A stretch of 64,000 nucleotides of DNA, taken from NCBI GenBank assembly GCA_963664585.2, contig CAXXEO010000026.1, forward strand, positions 1 to 64,000, read 5' to 3'. The position numbers and the translations under genes were made by a program. Source of the stretch: G963664585 sp963664585. GTDB taxonomy: Bacteria; Bacillota; Clostridia; Oscillospirales; Ruminococcaceae. Position 1 is the first letter of the stretch. Every line of letters starts with the position of its first letter. The notes below the pieces were generated by a model. That model made no database searches. It was not told where the DNA came from and saw only the letters and a list, made by a program, of their open reading frames with translations. Of this stretch, positions 44,249-57,244 are shown piece by piece.

Positions 44249-45484
44249 CTATGCTCTGTTTTCGTTGCTATATGGCGTTGGCATTTTGCCGTCGTGGACG
44301 ATCTCTTGATAACCAGCAGGGTCAGTATTGCCTTCAGTATTAATAATGAGGACAACAGATTTTTCATCAAGTCCCATAGCGTCCCGATAAGTTTTCAGTT
44401 CTTTCTTTTCCATTAACATGGTCAAAAGCCCCAACCCCACAGCACCGGATTCGCCGGAAATCACCCTCTGATCATCACCGATGGGATTCCCCAGAATTCG
44501 CATGCCTCTGGCTGACACATAGTCAGGACAGCTTGCATAATACTTTGCGAAGTCGCGAATAATGGGCCAAGCAAGGGTGCTGGGCTGTCCACAGTTTAGT
44601 CCCGCCATAATAGTTACAGGATTACCGGGGATTCCATGAGGCTGTCCGTCGCTGGCCTTCGCAGATTCGAAAAAGCAAGCTACCGTGTCTGGCTCAACAA
44701 TGGTGGTGATGGGCTGTCTACCGCCATAATAATTAGCCAGATAGCCCAATATTCCAGCGGCCATCGAGCCTACACCAGCCTGAAGGAATACATGGGTTGG
44801 CTTTTCTATTCGGGCACTCTTCAATTGCTCCAGAGCCTCTGTTGCCATTGTAATATAGCCTTGTGTAATCCACTGCGGTACTTCTTCATAACCCTCCCAG
44901 CCTGTATCCTGAACCAAAAACCAATGGTTTTCATCTGCACATTTAGCGGCAAATCGAACTGTATCATCATAGTTATAATCTGTTACGGTCACCTTGGTAT
45001 TGTTTATATTCCGGATAGCGTTCACTCGATGCTCTTTTGAACCCTTTGGCATATAAACCACGGCACGACAGCCAAATTTTGAAGCCGCCCAAGCTATACC
45101 CCTGCCATGGTTTCCGTCTGTCGCAGTGATAAAAACCATATCCTTAATTTTTGCTTTAATTTCTGGACTTGTCAGCCGTTCAAAATCCATCGGCTCATCA
45201 TCCATGCCCAGCTGCTTGCTGATGATTTTTCCCACCGCATAAATTCCGCCCAACCCTTTAAACGCATTCAGACCAAATCGATAAGACTCATCTTTTACGA
45301 AAATGCCGCCAATACCCAGTTTTTTTGATAGCGAGTTTAAAGATACTAAAGGCGTACGTTCATAGCCCACGACGGTTTTATGAAACATACTGACCGCTGA
45401 TACAGTTTCCTGGCGTAAAAAGCCAGGTGGATTTCCCCCCTGAGGCTCCCCTTCAAAAATAAGAATTCCATAGTCATCTGCCAT
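44249..45484 (-). CDS. dpaL: Diaminopropionate ammonia-lyase
   Basis: From ATG 45484, nine nt after AAAGGCGG, the product is 411 residues. The PLP Lys is in YRFGLNAFKGLGGIYAVGKI (Lys near residue 76), followed by FITATDGNHGRGIAWAASKF and VFLQAGVGSMAAGILGYLAN, the fold-type II PLP lyase pattern. SGESGAVGLGLLTMLMEKKE is also typical. It converts 2,3-diaminopropionate to pyruvate and ammonia. It stands alone on the minus strand, so the pathway partner is not visible. Confidence 0.9.
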   Translation of the reverse strand: MADDYGILIFEGEPQGGNPPGFLRQETVSAVSMFHKTVVGYERTPLVSLNSLSKKLGIGGIFVKDESYRFGLNAFKGLGGIYAVGKIISKQLGMDDEPMDFERLTSPEIKAKIKDMVFITATDGNHGRGIAWAASKFGCRAVVYMPKGSKEHRVNAIRNINNTKVTVTDYNYDDTVRFAAKCADENHWFLVQDTGWEGYEEVPQWITQGYITMATEALEQLKSARIEKPTHVFLQAGVGSMAAGILGYLANYYGGRQPITTIVEPDTVACFFESAKASDGQPHGIPGNPVTIMAGLNCGQPSTLAWPIIRDFAKYYASCPDYVSARGMRILGNPIGDDQRVISGESGAVGLGLLTMLMEKKELKTYRDAMGLDEKSVVLIINTEGNTDPAGYQEIVHDGKMPTPYSNENRA

Positions 45485-45626
45485 GCCATGATTCCGCCTT
45501 TCGTTTGTTTTTACCAATCGTACAACTGTTGCTACATTTTGTTTTTGAGCGAAACTCTCTGATGCTCTATGAACCTATGTGTTCAGTAAACGCACGAAAT
45601 ATGATTCCCAATTTAATAGAGAACCG

Positions 45627-45656
45627 AAAAAGAGTAGACTGAATGTCTACTCTTTG
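45627..45656 (-). terminator. Intrinsic terminator after lemA
   Basis: On the minus strand AAAGAGTAGAC-ATTCA-GTCTACTCTTT is followed by TT. It lies about 90 nt after the lemA stop. Confidence 0.8.
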
Positions 45657-45743
45657 GTATATGCTGTAATCCTATCACCTGTAAGATGGAAAATTAAAGT
45701 TCATATCGTCTCATCCTGCAATTGCTGTTGTTTTCTTTAGAAT

Positions 45744-46298
45744 CTACTTTGAAAAGTCCACGGCAACTGGCTCACGCTGGCCACCATCGATATTGAAGAA
45801 TGTGGCAGGGGTAAAGTGGGCCATTTGGGCCACAATCATGGTTGGAAATGTTGCGATCAAAGTGTTAAAGTTCTTCACCGTTCCATTATAATATCTGCGA
45901 GACTGGGAGATTTCACCCTCAAGCCCGGTAAGCTGCTGCTGCAGGTTCAAAAACTGCGTGTCCGCCTTTAACTGGGGATAATTTTCGGTAAGCACCATCA
46001 GGCGGGAAAGTGCATTGGTCAGTTCGCCCTCATTTTTAATTTTGTCGTCAATATTTCCGCTTCCAATTGCCTTGGCTCTGGCATTGATCACCTGTGTCAA
46101 GGTGTCGCTTTCATGCGCAGCATAGCCCTTGACTGTAGCGACCAGATTGGGTATAAGATCATAACGCTTCTTCAGGAATACGTCAATGGTGGAAAATGCT
46201 TCCTCAACTTTAAGTTTATTCCTGGCAAGGGTATTATAGGTACCCGCAAACCAGAAGGCAATTACAGCCAACAGCCCCAGTATAATGAAAGGCCACAT
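45744..46298 (-). CDS. lemA: LemA family membrane protein
   Basis: From ATG 46298 (after GAAGGAG) the product is 184 residues. An N-terminal membrane span (WPFIILGLLAVIAFWFAGTY) is followed by the LemA helical domain: NTLARNKLKVEEAFSTIDVF, LKKRYDLIPNLVATVKGYAA and YYNGTVKNFNTLIATFPTMI. The function of this broadly conserved family is unclear. It stands alone, and the upstream region has a TATAAT-like box about 50 nt before the start. Confidence 0.92.
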   Translation of the reverse strand: MWPFIILGLLAVIAFWFAGTYNTLARNKLKVEEAFSTIDVFLKKRYDLIPNLVATVKGYAAHESDTLTQVINARAKAIGSGNIDDKIKNEGELTNALSRLMVLTENYPQLKADTQFLNLQQQLTGLEGEISQSRRYYNGTVKNFNTLIATFPTMIVAQMAHFTPATFFNIDGGQREPVAVDFSK

Positions 46299-46478
46299 AA
46301 AGATCACTCCTTCATACTCTATCCTACTGATAATATATTGATTATATCACAGCTTTTTATACGACGCTATAGTTTTTCATCTTATCCCAATTTTGAGTCT
46401 CGATAGATGCAGCTTCCTGCTCTTACTTACACTTATATATCTAAACTTATCTCTCGCTGATTTCCGATGGATGTAATA

Positions 46479-46584
46479 TATAGTTGATTAACTTGAAAAC
46501 AAGCTTGTGATTTCTTCCCCCGCCTTTGGCGGGGGAAGAAAATGACGTTTTATATATAGCCAGTTTTTAAGTTAATTGGCTATA
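46479..46584 (+). repeat. 106-bp palindromic repeat, copy G
   Basis: Forward orientation with apical loop TTT, a single-base variant of TTC. It lies between the HAD phosphatase and lemA. Confidence 0.95.
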
Positions 46585-46696
46585 GCAACACTTCAAGTGT
46601 GGCAGATTTTTGCATCTGACCAGACATCTTTTCCTGTCGAAACGACTTGGTTAACCAAACAGGGAACACTTTTGTTGTGCTAACGGCCAACTTTCT

Positions 46697-47350
46697 TTAC
46701 AGCGGCAAAAGAAGCTCCTGAAGCGCCTTAATATCAGAGGCAAGATAATCTGCACCCGCATCGACCAGTTCTCCTTTATCCCCATAGCCATATAACACAC
46801 CGATGCTGTCTATCCCTATCGCCTTTGCGCCAAGAATGTCATGCTTCCTGTCTCCCACCATCACCGCGCTTTGCAAAGACAGGATGTTCATATAGTCCAA
46901 TACATATCCGATCACCTCAGCTTTTTTCGTTCGCCTGCCGTCCAACTCACTGCCGCCCACAAAAACGAAATAGGGCGCGAGGCCAAAGTGATCCAGTATC
47001 TGCTTGGCAAATACCGTTGGCTTCGATGTCGCGACGAGCAAGGTTTTGCCCGCACTTTTAAGGTCGTCCAACAGTTGGGGGATTCCTTCGTAGGGCTTAT
47101 TCTCGAATATTCCTTGGACTTCAAAATATTTGCGATAATGCATCACCGCCAGCTCGGCTTCCTCTTCGCTAAAATGATAAAATTCCACAAAAGAATCCTT
47201 CAGAGGTGGACCGATAAACCGACAAAGCTCCTGTAGGCCGGCTTCGATACCAAAGTGCTTGAGAGCAAATTGAACCGACCTGGTAATCCCCTCCATGGGA
47301 TCAGTTAATGTGCCATCGAGATCAAAAAGGATATACGAATATTCTTTCAT
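46697..47350 (-). CDS. HAD-family phosphatase (phosphoglycolate phosphatase-like)
   Basis: The 217-residue product has HAD motif I FDLDGTLTDP, motif II in TLLVATSKPT, the motif III Lys region TKKAEVIGYVL, and motif IV VMVGDRKHDILGAKA. The cap domain (RSVQFALKHFGIEAGLQELC) is of the Gph/PpaX type. The substrate is a small phosphate ester or pyrophosphate; it cannot be fixed from sequence. It lies 48 nt after proS on the same strand, so the two may be co-transcribed. Confidence 0.88.
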   Translation of the reverse strand: MKEYSYILFDLDGTLTDPMEGITRSVQFALKHFGIEAGLQELCRFIGPPLKDSFVEFYHFSEEEAELAVMHYRKYFEVQGIFENKPYEGIPQLLDDLKSAGKTLLVATSKPTVFAKQILDHFGLAPYFVFVGGSELDGRRTKKAEVIGYVLDYMNILSLQSAVMVGDRKHDILGAKAIGIDSIGVLYGYGDKGELVDAGADYLASDIKALQELLLPL

Positions 47351-47398
47351 TTTTGTCTCCCTCTAAAAACGATTTTTTGCAGATTCAAATAGAAATGC

Positions 47399-49117
47399 TT
47401 AGTATATCTGCAGCATGTTGTGAATGATTTCCAATATTTTTTCTTTGGTAGAGTCCAAAGGTTCTTTTAAAGCGAAGCATTTATCTCTACTCACGATTTC
47501 ACAGCAATGTTCTTTTATATTGCGCGGACTGACAATTACTCTGACAGGGACTCCGAGCAAATCGGCGTCAGAAAACATTATTCCTGCGCTGACAGCCCTG
47601 TCGTCATAAATAACCTCTATGCCGCTTGCATCCAGTTCGGAATATAACGTATTGGCATATTCCTTGACAGCTGCGTCATCCGAACGAACGGCACAAATGT
47701 GTACCTGCCACGGGGCAATGGACATTGGCCATATGGGACCGTATTCGTCGTGATGCGCTTCACACACCGAAGCAGCAAGTCTGCCGGTGCCTATGCCATA
47801 ACATCCCATGATCGGATATTGAGAATAACCGTCTTTATCAAGATACTGCATGCCCATGGATTTTGTATATTTTGTTCCGAGCTGAAAGATATTGCCAACC
47901 TCAATACCGCGTGAAATAGTGATTGAGGGATTACCGCATTTCGGGCATATCCCTCCTTCGGTAATCTTTGCAAAATCGTGATAATCAACAGCACCTAAAT
48001 CTCTCAAGATATTCAAACCGGTATAATGATAATCTTCTACATTGCCTCCGCAGTAAAGATTGTTTGCTCCTTCAAGCGATTTATCAAAAAGCAGGATAAA
48101 TTTTCCGTTTAGATTATAGGGTCCAATATAACCGGCGTTCAGTCCGCAGTCTTTTGTAATTTCAGCCGGATGAATATCACATCCGAGATAGTTTGTAAGC
48201 TTTGTTTCGTTGACATCAAGATTGCCACGGATAAAGAGCACAATGTAACTGTCATCTGAATTTTTCTGATAAACCACTGCCTTACAGCTTTTTTCTTTCG
48301 GCGTTTTTAAAAGCTTGCAAACATCCTCTATTGTATGGACATTTGGCGTATGCACAAGCGTAAGCGGCCCTGATACTTCATCGCGCATATTTATGTGAAT
48401 GCTTTCTGCGGCTTCCATGTTGGCGCGGTAATCACACTCACGGCAGATGGCAATCGAATCTTCGCCGACAGGCGTTAAAAGAGTAAACTCATGTGATATG
48501 CTGCCGCCCATCATACCGGAATCAGAGGCAACGGAAATAACCGTTGGAATCCCGACGCGTCTGAAAATACGCTTATAAGCTTTAAAACATTGATCATAAT
48601 ATTGTTCCAAATCCTCCTGCGAGGTATGGAACGAATATGCGTCCTTCATTGTAAATTCACGCACCCGGATAAGACCGCCTCTCGGACGCGCCTCGTCGCG
48701 AAACTTTGTTTGAATCTGATAGATCATGAACGGATATTTCGCATAGCTTTGCCCATAATCACGCACAAGCTGTACGGCTGCTTCCTCATGCGTCATCCCA
48801 AGGGCAAGCGGGCTTTTGTTGCGGTCGCAAAAGCGGATCAGCTCATCACCGATGCTATCGTATCTGCCTGATTCCTGCCAGAGTGACGCCGGCATTACAA
48901 CAGGGAACTGCACTTCCTGCCCGTCAAGCGAATCCATTTCCTCACGGATGATCTGCTCTATTTTACGGGTGATCCTGCGAAGCGGCATATATGACGAAAA
49001 TATTCCGTTAGCAACATATTTGATGTAGCCGCCGCGCAACATCAGAGCATGGCTGTCAATCACACAGTCGGAAGGCCTTTCTTTAAATCTGTTTCCGACC
49101 AGCTTTTCAAGCTTCAT
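47399..49117 (-). CDS. proS: Prolyl-tRNA synthetase
   Basis: From ATG 49117 (after GGAGGTG) the product is 572 residues. It has class II motifs: SYMPLRRITRKIEQIIREEM near the N terminus, FRDEARPRGGLIRVREFTMK (motif 2), and GCYGIGTGRLAASVCEAHHD (motif 3). An editing (INS) domain lies between motifs 2 and 3 (about residues 230-400), as in bacterial-type ProRS. The anticodon-binding domain is at the C terminus. A T-box leader precedes the gene. The frame is intact. Confidence 0.95.
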   Translation of the reverse strand: MKLEKLVGNRFKERPSDCVIDSHALMLRGGYIKYVANGIFSSYMPLRRITRKIEQIIREEMDSLDGQEVQFPVVMPASLWQESGRYDSIGDELIRFCDRNKSPLALGMTHEEAAVQLVRDYGQSYAKYPFMIYQIQTKFRDEARPRGGLIRVREFTMKDAYSFHTSQEDLEQYYDQCFKAYKRIFRRVGIPTVISVASDSGMMGGSISHEFTLLTPVGEDSIAICRECDYRANMEAAESIHINMRDEVSGPLTLVHTPNVHTIEDVCKLLKTPKEKSCKAVVYQKNSDDSYIVLFIRGNLDVNETKLTNYLGCDIHPAEITKDCGLNAGYIGPYNLNGKFILLFDKSLEGANNLYCGGNVEDYHYTGLNILRDLGAVDYHDFAKITEGGICPKCGNPSITISRGIEVGNIFQLGTKYTKSMGMQYLDKDGYSQYPIMGCYGIGTGRLAASVCEAHHDEYGPIWPMSIAPWQVHICAVRSDDAAVKEYANTLYSELDASGIEVIYDDRAVSAGIMFSDADLLGVPVRVIVSPRNIKEHCCEIVSRDKCFALKEPLDSTKEKILEIIHNMLQIY

Positions 49118-49145
49118 CTTCAACACCTCCAAGTTTATTCATGCA

Positions 49146-49402
49146 TCAAAAAAACCCCAAACCGATAAAAATCAGTTTAGGGCGAACGATAAAAGTCCGC
49201 GGTACCACCTAAATTCGGAATAAATTCCGCACTTTCAGTACAAAGCGATATGCTTAATACTTTCTCTGTAACGGGAGAACCCGATAAATTTTACTTGATA
49301 ACTTCATTTTAGTTGTTATCGTTTAATCCACAGCTCAAAGATGGGTTGGGCATTCGTATCATAAAGGCTCGCACCGACTGCCTTCTCTCTGAAATATACG
49401 TA
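49146..49402 (-). ncRNA. T-box leader of proS
   Basis: On the minus strand the 5' part shows CAGAGAGAAGGCAGTCGGTG, typical of T-box Stem I. The T-box AGGTGGTACCGCGG (49198-49211) is followed by a terminator hairpin CCCTAAACTGA-TTTTTA-TCGGTTTGGGG with a T7 tract (49148-49182). Uncharged tRNA-Pro would pair with the T-box and prevent termination. I could not fix the specifier codon with certainty. Positions 49403-49530 hold nothing I can name. Confidence 0.92.
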
Positions 49403-49530
49403 GTGCTTACTATTTCTTATCATAGCTTTTCGTATTCAATTTGGAACATTATAGTATATTAAACAAAACAAGTCAAGATTATACAATTTATCTCTTTTAT
49501 AGTTTGGCAGGTATTTTTATCATCTGATTG

Positions 49531-49695
49531 TTAAATTGCCTCTTCAGCAGTTTCGTGTAGTTTAACACGACCACCTGGGAGATAATAGTAAGATGAACGT
49601 TCATTTTTCAATACAAGCAGTTTGTATTTGTGAACGATAACGGCGCATACACTATAATTGAATTGTCCTTCTTCTGTACGAAACGTCAAATCCAT
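49531..49695 (-). pseudogene. Truncated NUDIX hydrolase fragment (N-terminal 54 codons)
   Basis: ATG 49695 reads MDLTFRTEEGQFNYSVCAVI, KLLVLKNERSSYYYLPGGRV, KLHETAEEAI, then TAA. This is the start of a NUDIX domain, cut in the middle of the NUDIX box (GX5EX7REUXEEXGU) before the REUXEE residues. The downstream sequence does not continue the domain in another frame that I can see. It is likely a gene remnant. Confidence 0.7.
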
Positions 49696-49788
49696 TTGTT
49701 TTGTTTTCCATAGTCTTTTTCAATAATTTCCGTTTATCTACAATATGTAGTAATCTTTTAAGCCATAATACCATATTTATCTGTGATA

Positions 49789-49829
49789 AAAAAGACATAG
49801 CTTCCTCTTAGCGGAAAACTATGTCTTTT
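49789..49829 (-). terminator. Terminator after tRNA-Arg
   Basis: AAAAAGACATAG pairs with CTATGTCTTTTT around an 18-nt loop, immediately after the tRNA 3' end on the minus strand. Confidence 0.85.
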
Positions 49830-49906
49830 TGGCGCGCCTGGAGGGACTCGAACCCCCGACCTACTGGTTCGTAGCCAGTCACTCTATCCAGCTGAGCTAC
49901 AGGCGC
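49830..49906 (-). tRNA. tRNA-Arg (anticodon ACG)
   Basis: 77 nt including an encoded CCA. Acceptor GCGCCTG pairs with CAGGCGC; the anticodon loop is CTACGAA with anticodon ACG. The T arm is GGGGGTTCGAGTCCC. Confidence 0.95.
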
Positions 49907-50032
49907 CTATCATTGAAGCGCCTTAATATAATAGCATGGTGAAGATAATAAGTCAACTAATATTAATTGGTTTGTCCCTTTTTTCATCTTTGTCATATGC
50001 GCTATAACAAATAGAAGCGTGCTCTATTTTAC

Positions 50033-50191
50033 ATGAAAGAAAGTACTGTTCGAGCTAGAATGAGTTACCGGCCTTGTTTTCTTAAGTTTTATATTGGCAG
50101 CACATCTTTCAGGAAGTATGGCAGTTGCGGCAAGGATGCTATATGTCCTGATGCTAACTGCACAACATTAAAGTGCAACAGGCGAAGCTAA
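50033..50191 (+). CDS. Possible small Cys-rich protein (52 residues), weakly supported
   Basis: The open frame MKESTVRARMSYRPCFLKFY, then KYGSCGKDAICPDANCTTLK, CNRRS, has five Cys in its C-terminal two thirds. No Shine-Dalgarno sequence is visible and I recognise no family, so it may be a chance frame. The rest of 49907-50569 has no supported gene; a 68-residue frame at 50288-50494 has no coding signs. Confidence 0.2.
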   Translation: MKESTVRARMSYRPCFLKFYIGSTSFRKYGSCGKDAICPDANCTTLKCNRRS

Positions 50192-50569
50192 CACTTTGGG
50201 AAAGATCAGATCTAAGTTGTATTCCTTTTAAAGCTGTCTCACAAGCATGAAAAATAGCCTGAATTGTATCGTTTCGATTGAGCTAGCTTGTTTCTAGTGA
50301 TTATCATGAGGCGGTATAATAGGTCATGCAGCCGTTCTGAGGACATGCTTTCTTTATTTTGCTCATTTCATAAACAGTATAAAATCCCGGTGGCGGCCAC
50401 AGTATGTCATGTTATGGCAGTACGACGAATCACTTTAAATTTTAATACTTGCGAGGATTATACTTTCAGTTTCTATTCCACAATAAAACGGTAAAAAGAT
50501 ATTCCTAAATGTTTTTGTAGTTCCCATTTGTTTTTCTACTCTTGTTTTTATTATGATACATTAAAATAT

Positions 50570-51270
50570 GAGTAAACATCCGCCGGCTTAGCCGGCGGCT
50601 TTTCTTATGCGGGTATAACCCGCTGTTACTTGCTGCCATTGCAATGGCATATTACGGTCTGACATTTGCAAAAGCTTATTACTTGCTACCCTTGAAAGGG
50701 TCTTCGTATTCCCTGAATGTCAACTGATCCTGCAGCTTATCTTCTTTTAATTGGTTTTGGATATATTCAGCGATCTTTTTGGTGTTTTTCCCCACTGTGT
50801 CCACATAGTATCCACGACACCAAAAAGATCGGTTGCCATGTTTATACTTTAAATTCGCATGTCGTTCATGTATGATCAGACTGCTTTTGCCTTTGAGAAA
50901 TCCCATAAAGCTTGAAACGCTCATCTTCGGCGGGATTTCCACCAGCATGTGAATGTGATCCGTACAAACTTCTGCTTCAATAATGTTAATACCTTTCCAG
51001 GAACACAATTCTCTTAGAATTTTGCCGATTTCTTCTCGCTTTTCACCATAAAATATTTCCCTGCGGTATTTTGGCGCGAACACGACGTGATATTTACAAT
51101 TCCACGTTGTATGTGCTAGACTTTTATTGTCATTCATTTCGAATGTCCTCCTTTTGATGTACTCTTGCAGTTGCCAGACCGCAAGTTTATTCTACATCAA
51201 AAGGAGTTTTTTGGTCCGCTTCATCGCTAAAGCTTTTTTTGCTCCACCGACATAGTCGGTGGTTGTTTTC
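50570..51270 (-). mobile_element. IS200-like insertion sequence
   Basis: A single Y1 transposase gene is flanked by subterminal hairpins in place of inverted repeats: CCACCGAC-ATA-GTCGGTGG (51244-51262) at the 5' side and CCGCCGGC-TTA-GCCGGCGG (50580-50598) at the 3' side. This is the layout of IS200/IS605 elements lacking tnpB. Exact ends are not fixed. The element abuts the terminator of the rRNA operon. Confidence 0.82.
50679..51137 (-). CDS. tnpA: IS200-family Y1 transposase TnpA
   Basis: The 152-residue product has TTWNCKYHVVFAPKYRREIF, the HUH motif in VCTDHIHMLVEIPPKMSVSS, and the catalytic Tyr region KKIAEYIQNQLKEDKLQDQL. The length and motifs match IS200 TnpA, which moves single-stranded DNA by peel-and-paste. 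The frame is complete, so it may be functional. Confidence 0.93.
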   Translation of the reverse strand: MNDNKSLAHTTWNCKYHVVFAPKYRREIFYGEKREEIGKILRELCSWKGINIIEAEVCTDHIHMLVEIPPKMSVSSFMGFLKGKSSLIIHERHANLKYKHGNRSFWCRGYYVDTVGKNTKKIAEYIQNQLKEDKLQDQLTFREYEDPFKGSK

Positions 51271-51277
51271 ACAACAG

Positions 51278-51307
51278 AAAAGAGCCACTCGTATGAGTGG
51301 CTCTTTT
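51278..51307 (-). terminator. Terminator of the rRNA operon
   Basis: AAAAGAGCCACTC-ATAC-GAGTGGCTCTTTT lies right after the 5S gene on the minus strand. Confidence 0.9.
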
Positions 51308-51311
51308 CGGA

Positions 51312-51427
51312 GTCGGCGCCGACCGATTTTCCCAGGCAGTTACCCGCCAAGTATCGTAGGCGCAAGTGAGCTTAACGGCCGTGTTCGGGATGGGAACGGG
51401 TGGGACCTCACCGCTATAAGCACCGAC
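51312..51427 (-). rRNA. rrf: 5S ribosomal RNA
   Basis: About 116 nt. Starts GTCGGTGCTTATAGCGGTGA and contains CCCACCCGTTCCCATCCCGA and GGGTAACTGCC, with the ends pairing (GTCGG with CCGAC). It is separated from the 23S gene by two tRNAs. Confidence 0.95.
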
Positions 51428-51487
51428 TAAATATATAGGAAAGGGGGTAAACCCTGACCGACAAAAGGAAGCGTGGGATTGGAGAAG

Positions 51488-51563
51488 TGGTGACCCGTAG
51501 GGGATTCGAACCCCTGTTGCCGGCGTGAGAGGCCGGAGTCTTAGGCCACTTGACCAACGGGCC
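51488..51563 (-). tRNA. tRNA-Glu (anticodon CTC)
   Basis: 76 nt with encoded CCA. Acceptor GGCCCGT pairs with ACGGGTC; the anticodon stem CCGGC/GCCGG encloses CTCTCAC, anticodon CTC. It lies between tRNA-Lys and 5S in the rRNA operon. Confidence 0.92.
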
Positions 51564-51689
51564 ACATATGGAATGCACCGCTGGCTGAAGGGCTGGGATT
51601 TCCCCAACCAGAGCCACAGGTGGAGAAAGCAAAGGTTGCACCACCGAAGGGACAGCGGTTTCGAAGGAGGGTGATGCAGCGAAAACAAG

Positions 51690-51765
<76 letters not shown>

Positions 51766-51783
51766 ATGGGGAGTGATTACACA

Positions 51784-51801
51784 CTCAAAATTGAACAATG
51801 G
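51784..51801 (-). other. 23S processing stem, 3' strand
   Basis: CTCAAAATTGAACAATGG (plus strand) is complementary to 54776-54795. The two would pair to bring the ends of the 23S precursor together, a likely RNase III site. Confidence 0.65.
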
Positions 51802-51844
51802 ATTTTTCTGCGAAGAAGAGTCACACGATTTTCCCAATATTTTT

Positions 51845-54672
<2,828 letters not shown>

Positions 54673-55015
54673 CTTTTTGTGAAAATCATGGTTCTCTTCT
54701 TTGTTTTGGCAATTTTGTAGCTTTTCATTTTATTAAAAATGAATTTTACTTCATTTACCTCTTCGCAGTTTCTTTCCATTGTTCAATTTTCAAGGTGCAA
54801 TCCCACAGGCCTCCGCCCATGCCAAGCGCCTCCCGACGCTCTATCTACCTTCGGCTTTCGCCGTTCGCCTCTGATATCGACTTGACCTTGGCCTTCGCCG
54901 TTGTCACCGTATACCATGGCTTTCTGATCCCGTCAAGTGTCGGTAAAACCAAGCCTTAAGCCGTTTCCCGTTCGGTTTTACCCGTTCAGGTCCGTCTCTC
55001 GTCTTGTTACACCGT
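54673..55015 (-). other. 16S-23S internal spacer, part between tRNA-Ala/tRNA-Ile pair and 23S
   Basis: No gene. It holds the 5' strand of the 23S processing stem (54776-54795, CCATTGTTCAATTTTCAAGG on the plus strand), which pairs with 51784-51801. Confidence 0.75.
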
Positions 55016-55092
<77 letters not shown>

Positions 55093-55115
55093 ATTGAGTA
55101 TGGCGCCTTGCCTGT

Positions 55116-55191
55116 TGGTGGAGATGAGGAGGATCGAACTCCTGACCCCCTGCTTGCAAGGCAGGTGCTCTCCCATCTGAGCTACACCCCC
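55116..55191 (-). tRNA. tRNA-Ala (anticodon TGC)
   Basis: 76 nt with encoded CCA, acceptor GGGGGTG/CATCTCC, anticodon loop TTGCAAG. It directly follows 16S in transcription order. Confidence 0.95.
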
Positions 55192-55230
55192 GCTTGTTCT
55201 CAGGGCGCCTTCGTTGAGAATCCTAAGACC

Positions 55231-55250
55231 CTCAAAATTAAACAACATTG
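55231..55250 (-). other. 16S processing stem, 3' strand
   Basis: CTCAAAATTAAACAACATTG (plus strand) is complementary, with few mismatches, to 57065-57086 upstream of 16S. Probable RNase III stem for the 16S precursor. Confidence 0.65.
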
Positions 55251-55303
55251 TTTGGAACTTCCTAAGCCCTTCTGACCTAAGAATATATCCTTGCGGACAT
55301 GCT

Positions 55304-56816
<1,513 letters not shown>

Positions 56817-57132
56817 TGTCTATCAATCGTCTTTCAACGCTTAATGCATCAACTAAGCTATCCTTGCTTTTACAAGCACTAGCTTATTTTGGATTTGTTT
56901 TTCGCCGTTCCCACGGCTTTAACTTCCTGCTTTCGCATTCCGTCTATCAATGTTACTGTCAGGGTCTCTGCTCCTCTTCGCTCCCACACTTTCATGTTCT
57001 CGCTCCAACTCGCAACCCCAAGGTCACACTCAAATTAAATCTTAAGGGTCTCTTCTTTTCCTCACAATGTTGTTCAATTTTCAAGGTCCATGCCTTTCCT
57101 TCTGGGTTATCCCCGTCTGAAGCGGCTTTATT
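56817..57132 (-). other. rRNA operon leader
   Basis: Leader transcript between the promoter and 16S, with no gene. It carries the 5' strand of the 16S processing stem at 57065-57086 (CAATGTTGTTCAATTTTCAA and following GG on the plus strand). Confidence 0.7.
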
Positions 57133-57161
57133 AGAATATCATAGCGGGTATCGGATGTCAA
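57133..57161 (-). promoter_or_regulatory. Strong sigma-A promoter of the rRNA operon
   Basis: TTGACA (57156-57161), a 17-bp spacer and TATTCT (57133-57138), preceded by an AT-rich stretch like an UP element. It is divergent from the SleB-like gene. Confidence 0.85.
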
Positions 57162-57244
57162 TAGCCAATTTTAAAGAATTTTATGAGAATATCCGTCTGA
57201 TTCTGGCAGATAATAGTACAAAGCTTTGTCAGGGGGTTTGTGTG

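Noticed and set aside
50288..50494. 68-residue frame near the IS200-like element
   Set aside because: No ribosome site, atypical composition and no recognisable domain.
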